A DNA stretch of 64,000 bases from Rhea pennata (taxonomy: Eukaryota > Chordata > Aves > Rheiformes > Rheidae), in NCBI RefSeq assembly GCF_028389875.1, contig NC_084663.1:160795801-160859800 (forward strand), given 5' to 3'. The position numbers and the translations under genes are program-made. A model generated the notes under the pieces. It did not search any database, was not told the DNA's origin, and was given only the letters and a program-made list of their open reading frames with translations. Shown here piece by piece: positions 36,356 through 50,474 of this stretch; position 1 is the first letter of the stretch, and each line of letters starts with the position of its first letter.

Positions 36356-39300
36356 AGACCTTACAGCCTACAGGTTAGAATGCTCACATGTAGAGGATGG
36401 ATCTGGATCTCTGGACAAAACACAGAAACAATCTTTCATGAGATTTACCTCTAGTTAAGTTTCAATATATAATAAATTAAATTGTTACCAGAATCCTATA
36501 ATGTATATTTCTGCTGTCTTCTACATTAAAACTGGTAATGTAAATAATATCAACATCGTTTTGCCATACCCCTGTTGCAATTTGTCCAGCCGTTTTGAAT
36601 ATTTCAATTATATAGGTTATGGAATGCCTCTTTTCTGTATTTTTCAAATTCCAGAGCTGTGGAGATCTATTTCTCAGTTGAGCTCCCTCAGCTCTGTCAT
36701 AATATTTAATAAGTCTCAATTTTGCCTCTCTTGTGCACACATGTGGTTATGCATCTTTCAGATAATCAGTTTTGAAATCCAGTTCCTTTGTGTCTTATCA
36801 GCTCTCACAGAATTATTGCTAGTTATTTACCATGGCTTTGTTTTTCCTGTATAGAATACAGAATAATCTCAGAGGCTTTTCTAATCTACTTGAAGTAAAA
36901 TCCACTGGAGAAATACCTGTCCTCAACATGATTTACATGATAAATGTTCTTTAAGCTGAGCATTAACAGCACCACATGAAGTTATGCAATTGTTGTCAAA
37001 GGATGGGGGGGGGGAAGCATTACATATGCGTGCATTCACTTTTCAGAAACACTCCACATTCAGTTATTAAATCGAAGTTATGTCCTCTACCACATTCATT
37101 TGACCTCACTTTAGATGTCTATGGTAGGTGGGAGTCTGTATCTGAGCTCTCCATCTGGTATCCCAGGGGGGCTAGACTAGTGGTCTATTCAGTAGTCAAT
37201 AATGCATTGAGATTAAATGGAAACATTTACTTCAGGATGAGGTGACTAGCACACTGCCTGTATTTACCAGCTTTTCACCACTCATAAAGGTTATTTAAGT
37301 GTATTTAGGTGAAGCCACTCTTGACTTTAACATTTGTGTTGACTCTAGAGCAAGGGCAAACAGGAAAGTCAACTTTTGAAGATGTATACTTACCATTTTT
37401 TTCATCTGCTTAATATGATGAAATTTTGAGGGGTAAAAGAAGGCTCTGCATTTATTGCAGACACAGCAAACCAGTGACTCAAAAAAGTCCAGGATCTGAC
37501 AACTTCCTGAGCTGTATAGTGAACCAGCTCTAAAAGAATGAAAAATACCAAGCCAGTCCTTCCCTGTGCTGCAGAAAAGGTCTTTTCTATTAGCCACAGC
37601 AATAGACAAAGTAATGACACTCAAGTTAGTTGTCTTTTAGTATCCAGATGCCCTGCTCAGAATATCTGTGGTACAATACATATGGGCTGTGTTATGCTTA
37701 CCTGCCACTTCATACTGCTAGTTTAGTCTGTAAAAGGGGTTTTAATTATTTTCATGTTTCAGAGATTCTGGAACATGATCCTGACACAGCGAGAATAAGA
37801 GTACAAACTAAAGTGGAAATCATTTTCGTTGTCTGGGCTGAGCATCACTGCTAAGCATGACACAGCTTATCTGATTGCCAAGTATTTCACATAGACTTTT
37901 TTGTCCCTCGTCTTTCACAGGGCTGGTTCAGTCCACCACAGGGGCCTCAAGAAGCACTAAAATGTCCTTTTGCACTTAATAAAGCTGACCTGAGTGCAAA
38001 ATAATGCTACATTTAAAATAACAAATTAGCATTTTTTTATTGAAAGACTTTATGAGGTGAGATATAAAGGTCTGGCAATGGATGGTGGGAACTGCTGGAA
38101 TGGGACTAGCAGAAAATATAGGCTATTTACAAAACTTTGATAATGAGTTTAGTCTACTCATAACTGCAAAATACAAAGAAATCTTTTCATTAGGCTTTCT
38201 GGTGGTGGGGAGATTCCCTCTGTTGTGCCTCCAACATAGTATAAAGGAAATAAAAGAGTGAAAAGTGAAAGAGAGGAAAGGCAGTTTTGGGGTGGAGAAC
38301 CAGAGAAAGCGAGATGTAGCAGTAGATACAAATGGTTCAGTTATGTGTTTTTTCTCCAGGGGAAGCAGTCTTCTAACACATTGCCTCTTCTACCAACATT
38401 GCTCCTGGTGCAAAATAGCTACTGCTAGTAGAAATTGAAGCTCCTGGAAGAAGCCAGGATTTGTGTTATCGGGGATGCAAGCAGGCACGCTTCAGTAATT
38501 GTGCACACAGCTATAGGGAGCGGGCAGGGAGGTGCGCCTGGGGCCAGGCTGCATTTCCCGCCCACTGCAAAGATGAATGTTGTTGCTTGAGGTTTAGGTG
38601 AAAAAAAGGTTGTGACAGTGAGGAAAGGTAGGAGAAAGAAGGAGCAAGCCAGCTTCTAGCACCAACCTCCTCTCCCCTTTGAACCAGCAATAGCTCTGTC
38701 CTCATCGCACCAAAAACCGGGCTAGCCTGCAGGCAGGGGACCAATGACTAATAAGGTATATCCTGGGCAGCAATGGCTCAAACACTATTCTGGGTGCTGG
38801 CCATCATGTCATGCAGTAATTTTACGGAGGGGCGTCACACATAGATGGCAATGCCTGTTATGGAGATGGATGCGGCTGGAAGTGTTGAGCAGAACGGCTA
38901 TTTTAGTGCTGGTCCTGTTACACAAACGAACAGCTGGCTTCGCGCTCTGACAAGTACCAAGGAATTAGTAGCATAGTTCAAGAGCGAGAAAGCAGTACAC
39001 AAGAGAAACGCTGCTGGGGTTATTGTGATGCCCTGATCAGGTTGTCAAGATCCTTGAATTTCTTTTCATAGTGATAAAAGAAGCAATAAAAGCAAAAGAA
39101 ATAATAAGAGAACCAAAACTTTTTTGTCTATGTTAAAAATATACGTATGTGTTTTAAACGTCTTATTATTAGGTTTTCTCCACCACTCTGCTTTGAGTTT
39201 GTCTGTGACAGAAGATTACTTTTTCATTTCAGTGTTACTGTATCATTCTGGAGATACTTAATATGAAATCTATAAACTCATAGGAAACTTCTCTAAGGAA

Positions 39301-40317
39301 AGTCCAGTTTTCTGATGATCTTTGTGAAGAAAGAATATTATATTAGGTTATTTGTTTGATTATTCTCCCGTGCTTTGTTTGCACAGCCTTTACTGTCAGC
39401 CAAAGACTTTCCCAAGAAATTAGGCATATACGAGATTGAAGACTAATTGCAATAAACTTATCTATAGCAACTATGAAATTCAATCTCATCAAATGACAGC
39501 ATTATCCTGTGGTAATAGACAAGTTCTTTTTTGTTCAGAAAAGCTAATTTCTGTATGAAAAAGGTTGAGACTGACAACTGAAGTTTGATGGTTGATATGA
39601 GAAAGAAGACTTTCTTTCCAAGCTTTCATTGCAGCTCTGAAAGCTCAGAAGAACCATTTAAATGCCTAACCAGTGGCCCAAAGCATAAGATGTTTGCAAA
39701 CCTCATGATGTTTTCAGCAGCTCTGTTTCAGGCTGTTGAAAACCATTAGTAACGCACCACAATAACTGGTTAAAAGAAAAACATGCTATTCAAAAAAATC
39801 TCCATTAAGCTGTCATCTTTATTTTTATACTTCTGTTATTGCTAATGTGGTAATGTGTATGTTAAGAGCATTTTTTTTCTCCATTAGCAAAACTATGACT
39901 GTGGATAGTGACTGCATAAATGGATTTTTTCTTGATTTGAATTGTACACAAGTCTTGCACTGTGCACGGGACATGGAAATGACACATAGCAGTGCTGTTT
40001 TTGTTTGCAATTAAACATCACAGGGAAGTAAAGCAAGCTCAGCTGCAGCTCATACAAATACCAAAAGGATCGTTTACATCTGCTTCTTGCTCACAGGGTA
40101 ATAACCTTCACCTAGGCCATGTAAACTGCCCGAGGTGTTAAAAGCAAACGAATGTTAAAACTGGAAGACTCTGAAGGGTATTGGCTGAAGATACACATAA
40201 CAAATGCTGCCATCATAAGGAAGCTCTTAAAATTTATACTGTGAATGAAATCAAAACAACACAGAAATGCTCAGTTGGCTGCCAAAGCAGCAGCTCCCCC
40301 ATGGAGGTGGTTAAGTA

Positions 40318-40390
40318 GAGGTTGGCCAGAGAGGTGATGGATCTCTCATCCAGAGAGATTTCTCAAATTAGACTGGACTGCTACTGATAT
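40318..40390 (+). mobile_element. Small degraded CR1 3'-region fragment
   Basis: GAGGTTGGCCAGAGAGGTGATGG, then GAGAGATTTCTCAAATTAGACTGG, resembles the CR1 segment encoding [20 protein letters not shown]. It is short and diverged, so the call is tentative. Confidence 0.5.
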
Positions 40391-41811
40391 GACTTATTCC
40401 AGTTTTCCGCACAAAGCAATGGCACTGGCAGTGCCACAGTCTGTTGCTCTACACTTGCATCTAGCAGGGTTAATCTAAAGAAAGAGGTTGTTTAAAAGTA
40501 TTGCATCCCATAGCACATGACAGCAGTAAATATTTCTGGTGCTGAGCCTTAGCCTCTTAGGTGTCTATCGGCAAGTCACCATATGAAGGTCAGAATAGCC
40601 TATAAACTGCATAATATACCCTCTGTATTTTAACTTGTGCCAAGTCCCTTGCTCGTGACTGCAGGGGGAAACAAATGAGTGCCCTTGGCAGCTATCTGGC
40701 TTCTGCTATGATACAGTATTTAATCACATGCTAGGCGTATCATCTGATATAACAAGCTTTTCTCCTCCCCACTCTGTATATGGGTAACTTATATATTGCA
40801 GTTCTATTCTCAGGATTAACAGTCATCTCAGTGCTTATCTCACTTCAGGAAATCCCTGGCATAGCATTAACTCTACCTTTTCATTTTTTTCCTTGAGACT
40901 TTAGACTATGTTTTTAACAGATAAATTATTTGTATAATACAAGCCTCAAGTGAAATTGGTAGTTTTTTTTTTTTTCAATGCAGGCAAAAATTCTGCATCA
41001 GGGCAGTTTTCCAGTGCAACTACCCTAGTGAAAAGTTTTCAGTGCTTTCCATGTAGACTAGAGTCAGATAAACAAGGTTAGTGATTAAAAACAGCTGACA
41101 ATATCTTTTTGATAAAAACTGCTTGTAGTTTGAAAATAATCTAGTTTAAGAAGACTGCTGAGAAGTATTTTAAAACATGACACACACACAGCTCACACAG
41201 TAGAAGAAAGGAATTAAACTACAAAGTCAGTTGCCATTGAAGGATATGAAACTATTCAACAGTCTAATCAGTGACTGGAGGGCACTGATTAAAAATATTC
41301 ACTTCTCAGTATTAAAGGATCATACACTCTTTATAAGAAAGCAAGTAACCAAAGGACATTTCCATTATAGTTAAATTTATTCAGTGCACATATTCTTAAC
41401 ATTTTTTCAACTTTCACTGAAAGTTACAGTCTTGGTTCCTTCTGAACTGAAAGTTTCTGAAGTTTAAGCAAAAATGTTAGCTTAGGTTGGAGGAAGACAG
41501 GAAAAAAACACTTTTTTCTGTCATTAAAAATGTATATTTATACTTTGTTACATTTTCTAAACAACTATTTAGACAAAGTGATCACTGGAAAAAACTGAAA
41601 CTTGGCTAGAATATAGCTAAAGGGTGGCCTGTGGGCATTCTGGTGGTATGTTATCTTGTTATGATCCTTTTTAAAAAAAGCATGCATTTTTTTCAGTATG
41701 AAATACATTTTGCTTTGTATAGCATCTAGCCATGTGCTGAGCCTGAGGCTGCAGTGCATATGTGCGTGTAGCTAAATATATAGCTTATTTCTCCTTCAAC
41801 AGTCACACATT

Positions 41812-41850
41812 CAGCAAGGTATTTTTGTAGTACCTTGCTGTACAAGGTAC
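41812..41850. repeat. Three-armed alternating inverted repeat
   Basis: CAGCAAGGTA (41812-41821) pairs perfectly with TACCTTGCTG (41831-41840) across a 9-nt loop. GTACCTTG (41830-41837), which overlaps the second arm, pairs perfectly with CAAGGTAC (41843-41850) across a 5-nt loop. The two hairpins share the middle arm, so they exclude each other. Confidence 0.8.
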
Positions 41851-42785
41851 AAAAGGAGACTTTTGTAGATGACAGCAGGTGGGACAGGACTAATTACAAG
41901 GATAAGAGTAAGTATTCACGTTCAGATCAATAGAAGCACAAACATCTGCAGAGAGAGAGGGAATAAAACAAGCTATTCAGTCATGATTGTAATGTCTATG
42001 TTGACTGTTATTGAGGAGATTTTTTCTTTCAGGTCCCAGTAACGAATGATGCTATCATGATAATTACTATTATTAGATTTGGGTAAGGTTTTTTGAGCTC
42101 TAGCTTCCTGACTGAGGGCTCTCAGTGTCCTGTCTTCTCTCTGAAGAGGCCATGATCCTTGTCTTAGCACTTCAGCTGTTCAACTTTTGAGGATAAACCA
42201 CACCAAAACATCCTGAAGATAAGGACTGATATTCTCACAGCAAGTTGCTGTTGAATGGGAAGTCATTGTAGACAGCAAATGACAAGACCAAGGTGTCTGC
42301 AGTAGTCTGTTGCTGTGGAGTTGCTTTAGACTCTCTACTGCTATCCTAAAAACGAACACACAAAGTTCAGCAATATTGCTCTTGGTTATGGTAAATGTGT
42401 GTATAGCTTCTGCATGGTGTTATAGAGGCATTATAGTCCTATGTAATACTTCTATTTCACAAAATATGAAATATAAAAAGAACACCCTGGGTGATGTTTT
42501 ATAATCACATATTTGATTCAAATTATGTTTGCAAAGTCCACTTTGCCTGTCCTAACAAACTTCTGCTCACAGTAAATAGTGAGGCCAGCGTAAGTCTTCA
42601 GCAGCTTTTGTTTGTCTGACGGGTACATGGCTGTGTGGTGAGCTGATAATCAAGGGCTTTACTTCAGAGTAGCCATAATTTTTCTGATCCTCTCAGAAAA
42701 AGTATAAACCTTTCAGAGATAACTCATCTTTAAGCCTAAGCTTCTGATGGAGGGTTGTAGGTTTTTCCAAAGGGTGAAGACATTT

Positions 42786-42798
42786 CCACCTAGTGGCA
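42786..42798 (-). promoter_or_regulatory. CTCF-like motif (reverse)
   Basis: On the minus strand this reads CCACTAGGTGGAA, one mismatch from the CTCF core. It is partly palindromic, so the orientation is less certain than for the others. Confidence 0.3.
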
Positions 42799-44159
42799 AG
42801 GCCTGAGAACATAGCAAATATCAGATCAAGTTTTAGATCAAAATCAGTTAATCTGAGTTTTTGTGTAACATGGCAGGCATGAAAAACCTAGAACTGTATT
42901 TAGTGTGCTTCAAAATTCAAATCTGCTACGGCTTGTGGAAGATGCTCAAAAACCTATTTGCTTCTGTCACAGGTGAAAAAGCTTAAATTGCAAAGCTAGC
43001 AAGTAGCAGATACTAGGGTGTATGTCAGGGAGGGGGGAAAATTTTTAAACTTGAACTTCTGAATTCTCCAGGACCAGCCTGCTACTTGCTTATGCAATCA
43101 GAGAGTGCTCGTTATAAGTTTTTATAACAGCTGGACTAAACACAAGCAGACATCCTGAATCCTTCAATTCATAAGGCAACATGAGGCAAATCCAGCAATT
43201 AGGAGTCTGATCATGCTTTGTGCTTCTGCATATGGACTCTAGACTGGGAAAACTAGGGCGCTAGTTTTCCCTAGGCGCTAAAGAAAAGGATTCCCAAAAT
43301 GAAAAGGCGGTCTTGGAATGAAGAAGGGAGACCAGAAAGAAGAATGTGAAGATCCTATCTGGAGGAAAGATCTGGGAAGTGGGGAGAGACCCAGAATATC
43401 AGAGAGCTGCATGGACATGAATGCAAGAGGATGCCCACAGACTGTGGCCACTAATGCATAAGACTGGTAGAGGCAAGCAGCAGCACAGCAGGAACCCACC
43501 CAACTTTCTGCCCAACATTCATGGGCCAGTAGTGACCTCCCTGGTGGGAAAGGACATTGAGATCACGTGAACATAGTGCTGGGGGTAAAGGAGTGAGTGA
43601 GTGAGATAACAAAGTAGGGAAAAACCTCTCTTCTCAGTGGTTGCAACTTCGCAGGGATTTTTCTCCTGTCTGGGTATTGGTCCAGCCTCCCAAGATATTC
43701 AGAAGAAGAAAGATGCAAAGTACAACACCCAGTTGTAGGATGAATTTCTTTGCAATCTTTTAAAGGTTGCAGCCCTTAGTGCTTTGGGATAACTGTGGTG
43801 AGGTAGTTACACAGCTGCTGGATGAGGTCTGATGGTTGTTAAGCAGGGAGGAAGCCAGTTTGCCAGTGGTGCCCAGGCCAGCAGGCCTTTTCTTGTTAAT
43901 TGACATTAGACTATCACAGCCAGTGAAGCAGTTTTGGCTTCCTCCATTAATGTTCAGGCTCCTGTGTCCTCACACATAATGTGGAATGCCAAGCCAACAG
44001 AAATTCTCCCTCAGTCCCTCACCATCTGAATTTCCTATTCACTTCTCACGGGCTCAAGTATCAAAATGGCATTTTTTTAAAAGAGATGAGCAGTTCTTCA
44101 TAACTCAATTTTCTCCTAATACACATCACAAACATTGCATGCAAAAAAATATTCTGTAC

Positions 44160-44160
<1 letters not shown>

Positions 44161-44198
<38 letters not shown>
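44161..44198. repeat. Poly(A) run of 38
   Basis: Uninterrupted A38, flanked on both sides by TGTACC. It could be a microsatellite or the tail of an unrecognised retroposed piece; the sequence to its left is not recognisable. The length is probably uncertain in any assembly. Confidence 0.9.
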
Positions 44199-44200
<2 letters not shown>

Positions 44201-44669
44201 AATGTACCTTTCTACAGGCATTCAGGACAAGGCTGAGGTAGAATGTAAATAATATGGTTTTCTGTGTAGGCATGCTTTACCTGAAAATGAAGTTTTCACT
44301 TGGTAATAGTTATGACTAGCAGTCTCTCTTTTTTTTTCATTTTTCATGCTTACATAAGGGATCCATTGTTCAATGAAGGAAAAACAAAATTCTATATGTT
44401 AGGCAAGAGTGACATCTACTGTTGACAAACAGCAGATATATAGCTGATATACAGCTAGCTGTGTCCCAGTTTATAAAGACGGATGTGCTGGTAAACTCCA
44501 CACATTTCTGCTCTGAGATCTTTGGCTTACACTGTTAATTAAAAGGAATGAGATTCCATATTTTTATCAAATTAGTAAGTTATCCAAACTTTTAGATGAA
44601 TAGAAGTGAAATACATAACTCTTAGTACCAAAGCTAAAGTATAGAGGAACGAAGCAGTACCACTAGCAA

Positions 44670-44671
<2 letters not shown>

Positions 44672-44703
<32 letters not shown>
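44672..44703. repeat. Poly(A) run of 32
   Basis: Uninterrupted A32 about 470 bp from the A38 run. It is followed by ATCAATGAATAAATAAGG. No source element is recognisable upstream. Confidence 0.9.
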
Positions 44704-44706
<3 letters not shown>

Positions 44707-45450
44707 ATGAATAAATAAGGTAGAAACCCTCCAGAACTGAGATACAGAATTAGCCCACCCAATCCTTATTCATTTTAAGGAGGAGTCTACATGGGATAAG
44801 AATCTGGGTTGTGAATTCAAAGTCAACCAAATGCATAATTTGAGTCGTGAAGCATTTTAATACTGTAAGCAAGTTACTACTTAACCTGTGAATTCAAATC
44901 TCAAAGGTGACTGTAAATCTTCCCCACCAGGCCTTTTGTGTGATCCTTGACTGTTCCACGATAAAATATCACAGTTCAGACCTGAAAAAAAGCATTCTGA
45001 GTAAACAGAAGCTTGACAATTTCTGTTTATCAGAAATTAAGTTTAAAAGTTCATGCCACAGGTAAACTCAAATGAGTAATTTCATGACACAAATTTCTGT
45101 TTAAATTCAGGCTGCTTTCTGTAGGCAGCTACCATGGATAGCCAAGCAGGCACATAGCCATACTTCCATGTCCACATCCCAAACATAAAAAAAGGAATAT
45201 AAAGGACTGGGCTATATTGTGGACTAATAAAATAGAGAACAGAAAAAATAAGGTATTTCAGCTAACAACTTCAAGACTCCTGGAAAACAGAGACTGGATA
45301 GCTGAATCTGTTGGCAAACGTGACTACTTTAGTTAGTAAAACTAGTCTAGTTGTGGGAAGGGATTGACCAAGCAGTAGGATACTTGGTTACTTTTTGCTT
45401 TTGAAATGCTGCATTTTTGGTCTTACCCTAGATTTTTGCATTTTGTAAAA

Positions 45451-45533
45451 ATCATAGGATCCTCAGATCCTAGGATCACTCAGCTTGGAGGGGACCTCAG
45501 GAGGTCTCTAGTCCAACCTGCTGCTCAGAACAG
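45451..45533 (-). mobile_element. CR1 3'-end fragment
   Basis: ATCATAGGATCCTCAGATCC followed by GCTTGGAGGGGACCTCAGG and TCTAGTCCAACCTGCTGCTC is the reversed 3' terminus of a CR1. Only about 80 bp of the element can be followed. It is more diverged than the copy at 49.8 kb. Confidence 0.85.
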
Positions 45534-48500
45534 GGAAAAAGTTTCTCTTTTCTTACTGTGCCCTGCAAGGTTGAAGTGGACATTTTCAATTTTCAGCTGC
45601 AAAAAGGCAGCCACGGAGTGACAAGCTAATGGAGAGCAGAGACTTTTGTGAACCTTAGCCTCATGCCCGTGGCAAGGCAAGCACACGATGGGAAGAAGAT
45701 GCTCGGACCAGCAGCGGGCTCACCCACTGTGCTGCAAAACAAAAATGTTTGACAAGAGGTGACCATCACACCTAAGTCTGTTTCAATATTTGCTCTTCTG
45801 CTGCTCAGGCTCAATGTATGAGCAGCTAGGGTCTGTGCTAGACAAATATGTCAGATGCAAGAATTTTTTCCTGTCTTCTAGCCAAGGTGTATATAGGCAA
45901 AGCCAATCCCAGCTTTTAGCTTTTATCAGACCTTAAATGTAGCTTTTTGCTTGGTTTTGCCTTAGTTGCCTGCGAGTTCCATACTTCAGTTCCCTGCCCC
46001 TCTGCTGGCCACCCGCTCTGTCCCTGTGTGCGCACACATACTGCGCTTGTTTTGCCTAAACAGGACCTCTGCAACTAAGCAAAGCAGCAGGGTTCATCCC
46101 TAACTACAAAGAACTGGATGTCTGAGTAACACATACCACAAACCCAATAAAGGGGAAGAGTATGAGGAAATAAATTGCAAGAACTCAGCTGAGTTGCAGA
46201 TAGAGATCTGTCAGTAACACACAGCCTTGGAAGAACACACGTCGTGAAAAATGAGAGAAATCTTCAGCAGTGTGCAGTACAAACAAAGAGAAAAAAAGTT
46301 TTCCCCACACTACACCAGAGACAGATTTAAAAAATGTCAAATTCTTCAAGGCTGAAATGAAGATAGGAAATAAAACTAAGAGGCATGGACTTGCAGTTAA
46401 GATAGGAACAGTCAGCCCAAAAGTGTGATATATGCCATAAGCCAACTCTGAAATATAAATGATTGGCACAAGATGCCTAATTTGTCATAGCACTACCACC
46501 CTACTGAACTTAAAAAAAAAAAAAAAGAAAGAAAAAAAGAAAGTGCTACAAATAAAATGCACTGAAGATTTCGTATTCTGTTGTACAAGATTCCACTGGT
46601 TTTTGGGCGCATCTCAGATTTTTTTTTTTTTCTCACTCCAATGAACAATTACAAAACATGTGAGAAAACAACTGAGGAACAAGCATACCTCTTTGGAATA
46701 TGCAAGTCTGACTTACAAGGCTGACATGCACGGGAAGGGTGGGTATTCATCCAGCACACATCCATCTACTCTCCTAGCTCCTGCAAGCATGCCGTTACCC
46801 CCCCGATGGCAAACGCAGTGCACCAACAAAAAAAACGGAGATATTAGCATCTCATTTTAGTAATCTGAGTTTTTCACTGAGCACAGAAAGGAATTGCTCA
46901 GTGCAGGAAAGAGAAATGAATGGCCAGAAGAATGAGTGGCTTTTTAGCAGCAAAATTATTAAGCACGGGTCTGTAGCAGAATTCTTGCAGGACAGCTGCA
47001 TTCTAGGAGTCAAAGGAAAATGAATTTTTTTCCCAAAGGAAAACTATGGGTGTGATTAAAAAATATGTGCATGTGTTGCATTTTTAAACCAAGGCCTTGG
47101 TGGCCCAATCAAGGAATGTTTCAGTGCTAGCCCCTTAAATTGTCTCCATTACAAATACAAAAAAACTCTGTTGGAAAAAGAGACAGAGGAAAGCAACATG
47201 GGAGGAGAGATGCATGCAGCCAGTGAGGTCGGACAAAGAGATTTATCGAAGGAATCAAGGGCAATTAGTATGCAGCCCCTCTTGATGCTGAATTGCCCAC
47301 AGTGCTTTTCAAAATCTCATCTCAGTCAATATGAAGCCTGGCAAAGACATGTAGCTAGCACCTTTGCAGTTTGTATGGGACCAAAAAAATCATGGCAGAG
47401 TCAAAGCAATTTCAAGGCTAATATTCTTTGCACAGGAGTAAAATAGTTCAGTACAGTATGTAGGGAAATTACACAATGGAATTCAAATACAGAATATGGA
47501 ATTCAAAAATACATGTAAAAGAACATCTAAATTTGAATAAAGAATCAAGATAACTAAATTATTTAAGAAAGTATCTTTTCAAGGAGAAGAAACAACTAGA
47601 TTTCGCTAAGAGGAAATGGTGGGATCACATTTTGGGGGATAGAGGAAGGAATGTACGACGACTGGATTACCTTAAACTAGTTTATAGTGACACATTTTGG
47701 AAGCACGATGAAGACAACACAGTATAGCATAGCCTGGCCTGAAAAACAAGATAGACACTCTGACAAGGCCTGGGCTGTGGAGTCCTTCCTTGCTGATGTT
47801 GCATGGCAGAGGCTGCATTGCTACATGGCTTCACTACACTGGATGCTAAAAGTGGGCAGAACGATTCATTCCTAACTGTTACCGATGCAGAAGCAGAATG
47901 AGCTTTTGTGGTCCGTTGACTCCATTCATTGCAATCTCTCTTCTCTCTGCTTTTCTCATCCTCCATGATGGTTTCCTAGCACAGGAGCTATATTTATATC
48001 CCCTTCTTTCTATCACAGTAGCTGAGAACGGGAAAGAGGATTTTTGAAGAGAAAGGGGATAGTGTGAGCTTCTCCTCTCCTTTCTGTCCTTCCTCTGGTA
48101 GGTCAAAGAGTGCCCACAGTCTTCACTTAATGCTTAAGTCAAAGTAAGAAGAAATACCTGTAAGTTCCACTCATCAAGGGTCAGAGAGCCCAAAAAGCAG
48201 AACAGGTTCCCTGGTTGCTACAGGAGTATATTAGGGCTCCAGAGAGTCACGTATGCAGAATGCACCTGCTGCCTTGGCCACTCAGCAGTGTCTTACAGAT
48301 TGCTCTGGTAGAGCTAATTTGTGCATCCACTTTGGGGATGCCTGGGATTTCTGGGAGTCTAGTAGCATGGGCAGAGCTATGGCTTCAACCAGATTGCCCT
48401 GGGCCCTGGGTTTCTGCATCTCTGCCAAAGGCTGGACATCTTCATTTATGCCCCAACAAAGATTGGAGGAAAAAGAATATACTAGAGAGCCCTTGATGTA

Positions 48501-49820
48501 CGATAGCACTATCCTAACCTACTGAGCTAATCAGAAATATGCAAGGTAGCTTGATCAGAATGTTTAAATACTTCCACAGGAAGAACACAGCCATTGCTGA
48601 CTGGGCCTTTTCTTACAACAGAGATGTGCATAAAGGGGATGAAAGTCTGGAAGCACAAGTTAGACAGAATCAAATTAAAATTTAGGCACATGATTTCAAC
48701 TGTGGGCATGATTCACATTCGGAACAAAATATCAAAAGGAGCAGAGGGATTCTCTATCTCTTCAAATCAAGAATGTCTTTCTATTAAAAGAGTGCCAAAA
48801 GTTATTGGGAATTCTAAGCAAAATTCTATGGCCTTTGGAATCAGAATGGGCTTTCTAAAGGTCCTCCTGGCCTTTAAAACCAGAGAATCTCTCCTCTAAA
48901 GTTATATGAGAGTATCATCACATATGATAACTGAAACTGCACCAATATTTATGTAGAAGATGCTTGATGTTGATTAACAACTCAAAAAGTTGAAAAATCT
49001 TCCATATTATTAAGAGAATTTGTTTTAGTAGCTACTCACCTTCACTGAGAAATATTTGTGCCTCACTTCAAGCCCAGACTGGCATATCTTCATCTATGTT
49101 TATGCCAGGAGTATCTTCCCATGGATATAATTATGATGATCACCAAGTCCTCTTTACATCTGTTCTTAAATGAAATAATCAGGGTGAATCTCTAAAGACT
49201 TGTACATTTCTCAAGACATATCACAACACATCTCCCAGAAGATGCTCTTTCCTGAAGCTCTTTTCCAACTCCTCACAATTTTTCAAAATTTCTTTTCAAA
49301 ATAGTAACCTGAGATGAAGTAGTCAAGTAATGATCCATTTTAATATCATTTGAGTCATAATGCTAAAGTAATACCCATGTTTATTTGAATATACCTTATC
49401 AAAACAGATAAAATATTAAGCAGTGAATAAAAAAGAAAGAGATCAACCAAATATCAAGCAATTAAATTGATATAGACTAACTTAATCCTTTATATATTGA
49501 CAGGAATTTATAAATAAAATGCACAAAGTTCTTCATATATATGTGTTGGGATACACTGGGACTCCTGAAAACATAAACCTTCATGCCCTGGTCTCTCTAG
49601 GACTCCCCATCCACCCAGCAAAACAAATTGCAAAATGTATAGTCTCCATGATGTATACTATGCAGTAGCTAGCTGCATGGAAAAAATAATTTCAACTCCT
49701 TCTGTGTACTATGCCAACACTTTTTTGGGGATGTGCTGACCACTGTTAGCTTATTTCTGAATTTGTTTATTTTTGAAATCTAACTGAATGGTCACATTCA
49801 AGCTTGATGTGGCCAAACAT

Positions 49821-50474
49821 ATAGAATCATAGAGTCATAGAATCATAGAATCAGTAAGGTTGGAAGGGACCTCTGGAGATCATCTAGTCCAACCTCCCTG
49901 CTCAGCAGGGTCACCTAGAGCATGGTAGACAGGGCTGCATCCAGGCAGGCCTTGAAGATCTCCAGAGAAGGAGACTCCACAATCTCTCTGGGCAACCTGT
50001 GCCAGTGCTCCATCACTCTCACAGGGAAGAAATTCCCCCTCACGGTCAGGCAGAACTTTCTGTGCTTCACTTTCTGTCCATTGCCTCTTGTCCTGTCACA
50101 TGGGGCAACTGAAAAGAGTTTGTCCCTGTCCCCCTGACACCCTCCCTTCAGGTACTTGTACACATTGATAAGATCCCCCCTCATTCTTCTCTTCCCCAGG
50201 CTAAAGAGGCCCAGCTCTTGCAGCCGTTCCTCATAGGGCAGGTGCTCCAGCCCTCTATCATCTTTGTAGCCCTATGCTGGACTCTCTCCAGTAGCTCCAT
50301 GTCTCTCTTGTCCTGGGGAGCCGAGAAGTGGACACAGTACTCGAGATGAGGCCTCCCCAGGGCTGAGGAGAGGGGCAGGATCACCTCCCTCCACCTGCTG
50401 GCAACACTCTTCCTCATGCAGCCCAGGAGACCATTGGTCTTCTTGGCCACGAGGGCACATTGCTGGCTCATGGT
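49821..50474 (-). mobile_element. CR1 LINE, 5'-truncated, 3' end at left
   Basis: Typical avian CR1 in reverse orientation. The 3' end at 49821-49855 carries the AGAATCATAG-type terminal repeats, followed by GGTTGGAAGGGACCTCTGG. On the minus strand it encodes the C-terminal end of the reverse transcriptase: LLGCMRK and [13 protein letters not shown] (50471-50181), then a frame change near 50185 to [14 protein letters not shown] and [19 protein letters not shown] (50184-49915). The insertion is cut off at about 50474, right after the ALVAKK-encoding segment, which is usual 5' truncation. The near-continuous frames show it is far younger than the two L3-type relics. It cannot move by itself. 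Confidence 0.95.

Larger units (their letters stand above)
34700..40317. other. Intergenic DNA
   Basis: Apart from the simple repeats and the enhancer-like stretch listed separately, I see nothing definable. A slightly GC-richer patch at 38450-38950 has short frames on both strands without resemblance to any family. Confidence 0.5.
40391..49820. other. Intergenic DNA between CR1 fragments
   Basis: AT-rich. It contains the hairpin at 41.8 kb, the two long A-runs, a CTCF-like motif, the small CR1 end at 45.5 kb and a perfect 12-bp palindrome, CCAAGGCCTTGG, near 47090. No gene is recognisable. Confidence 0.5.
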
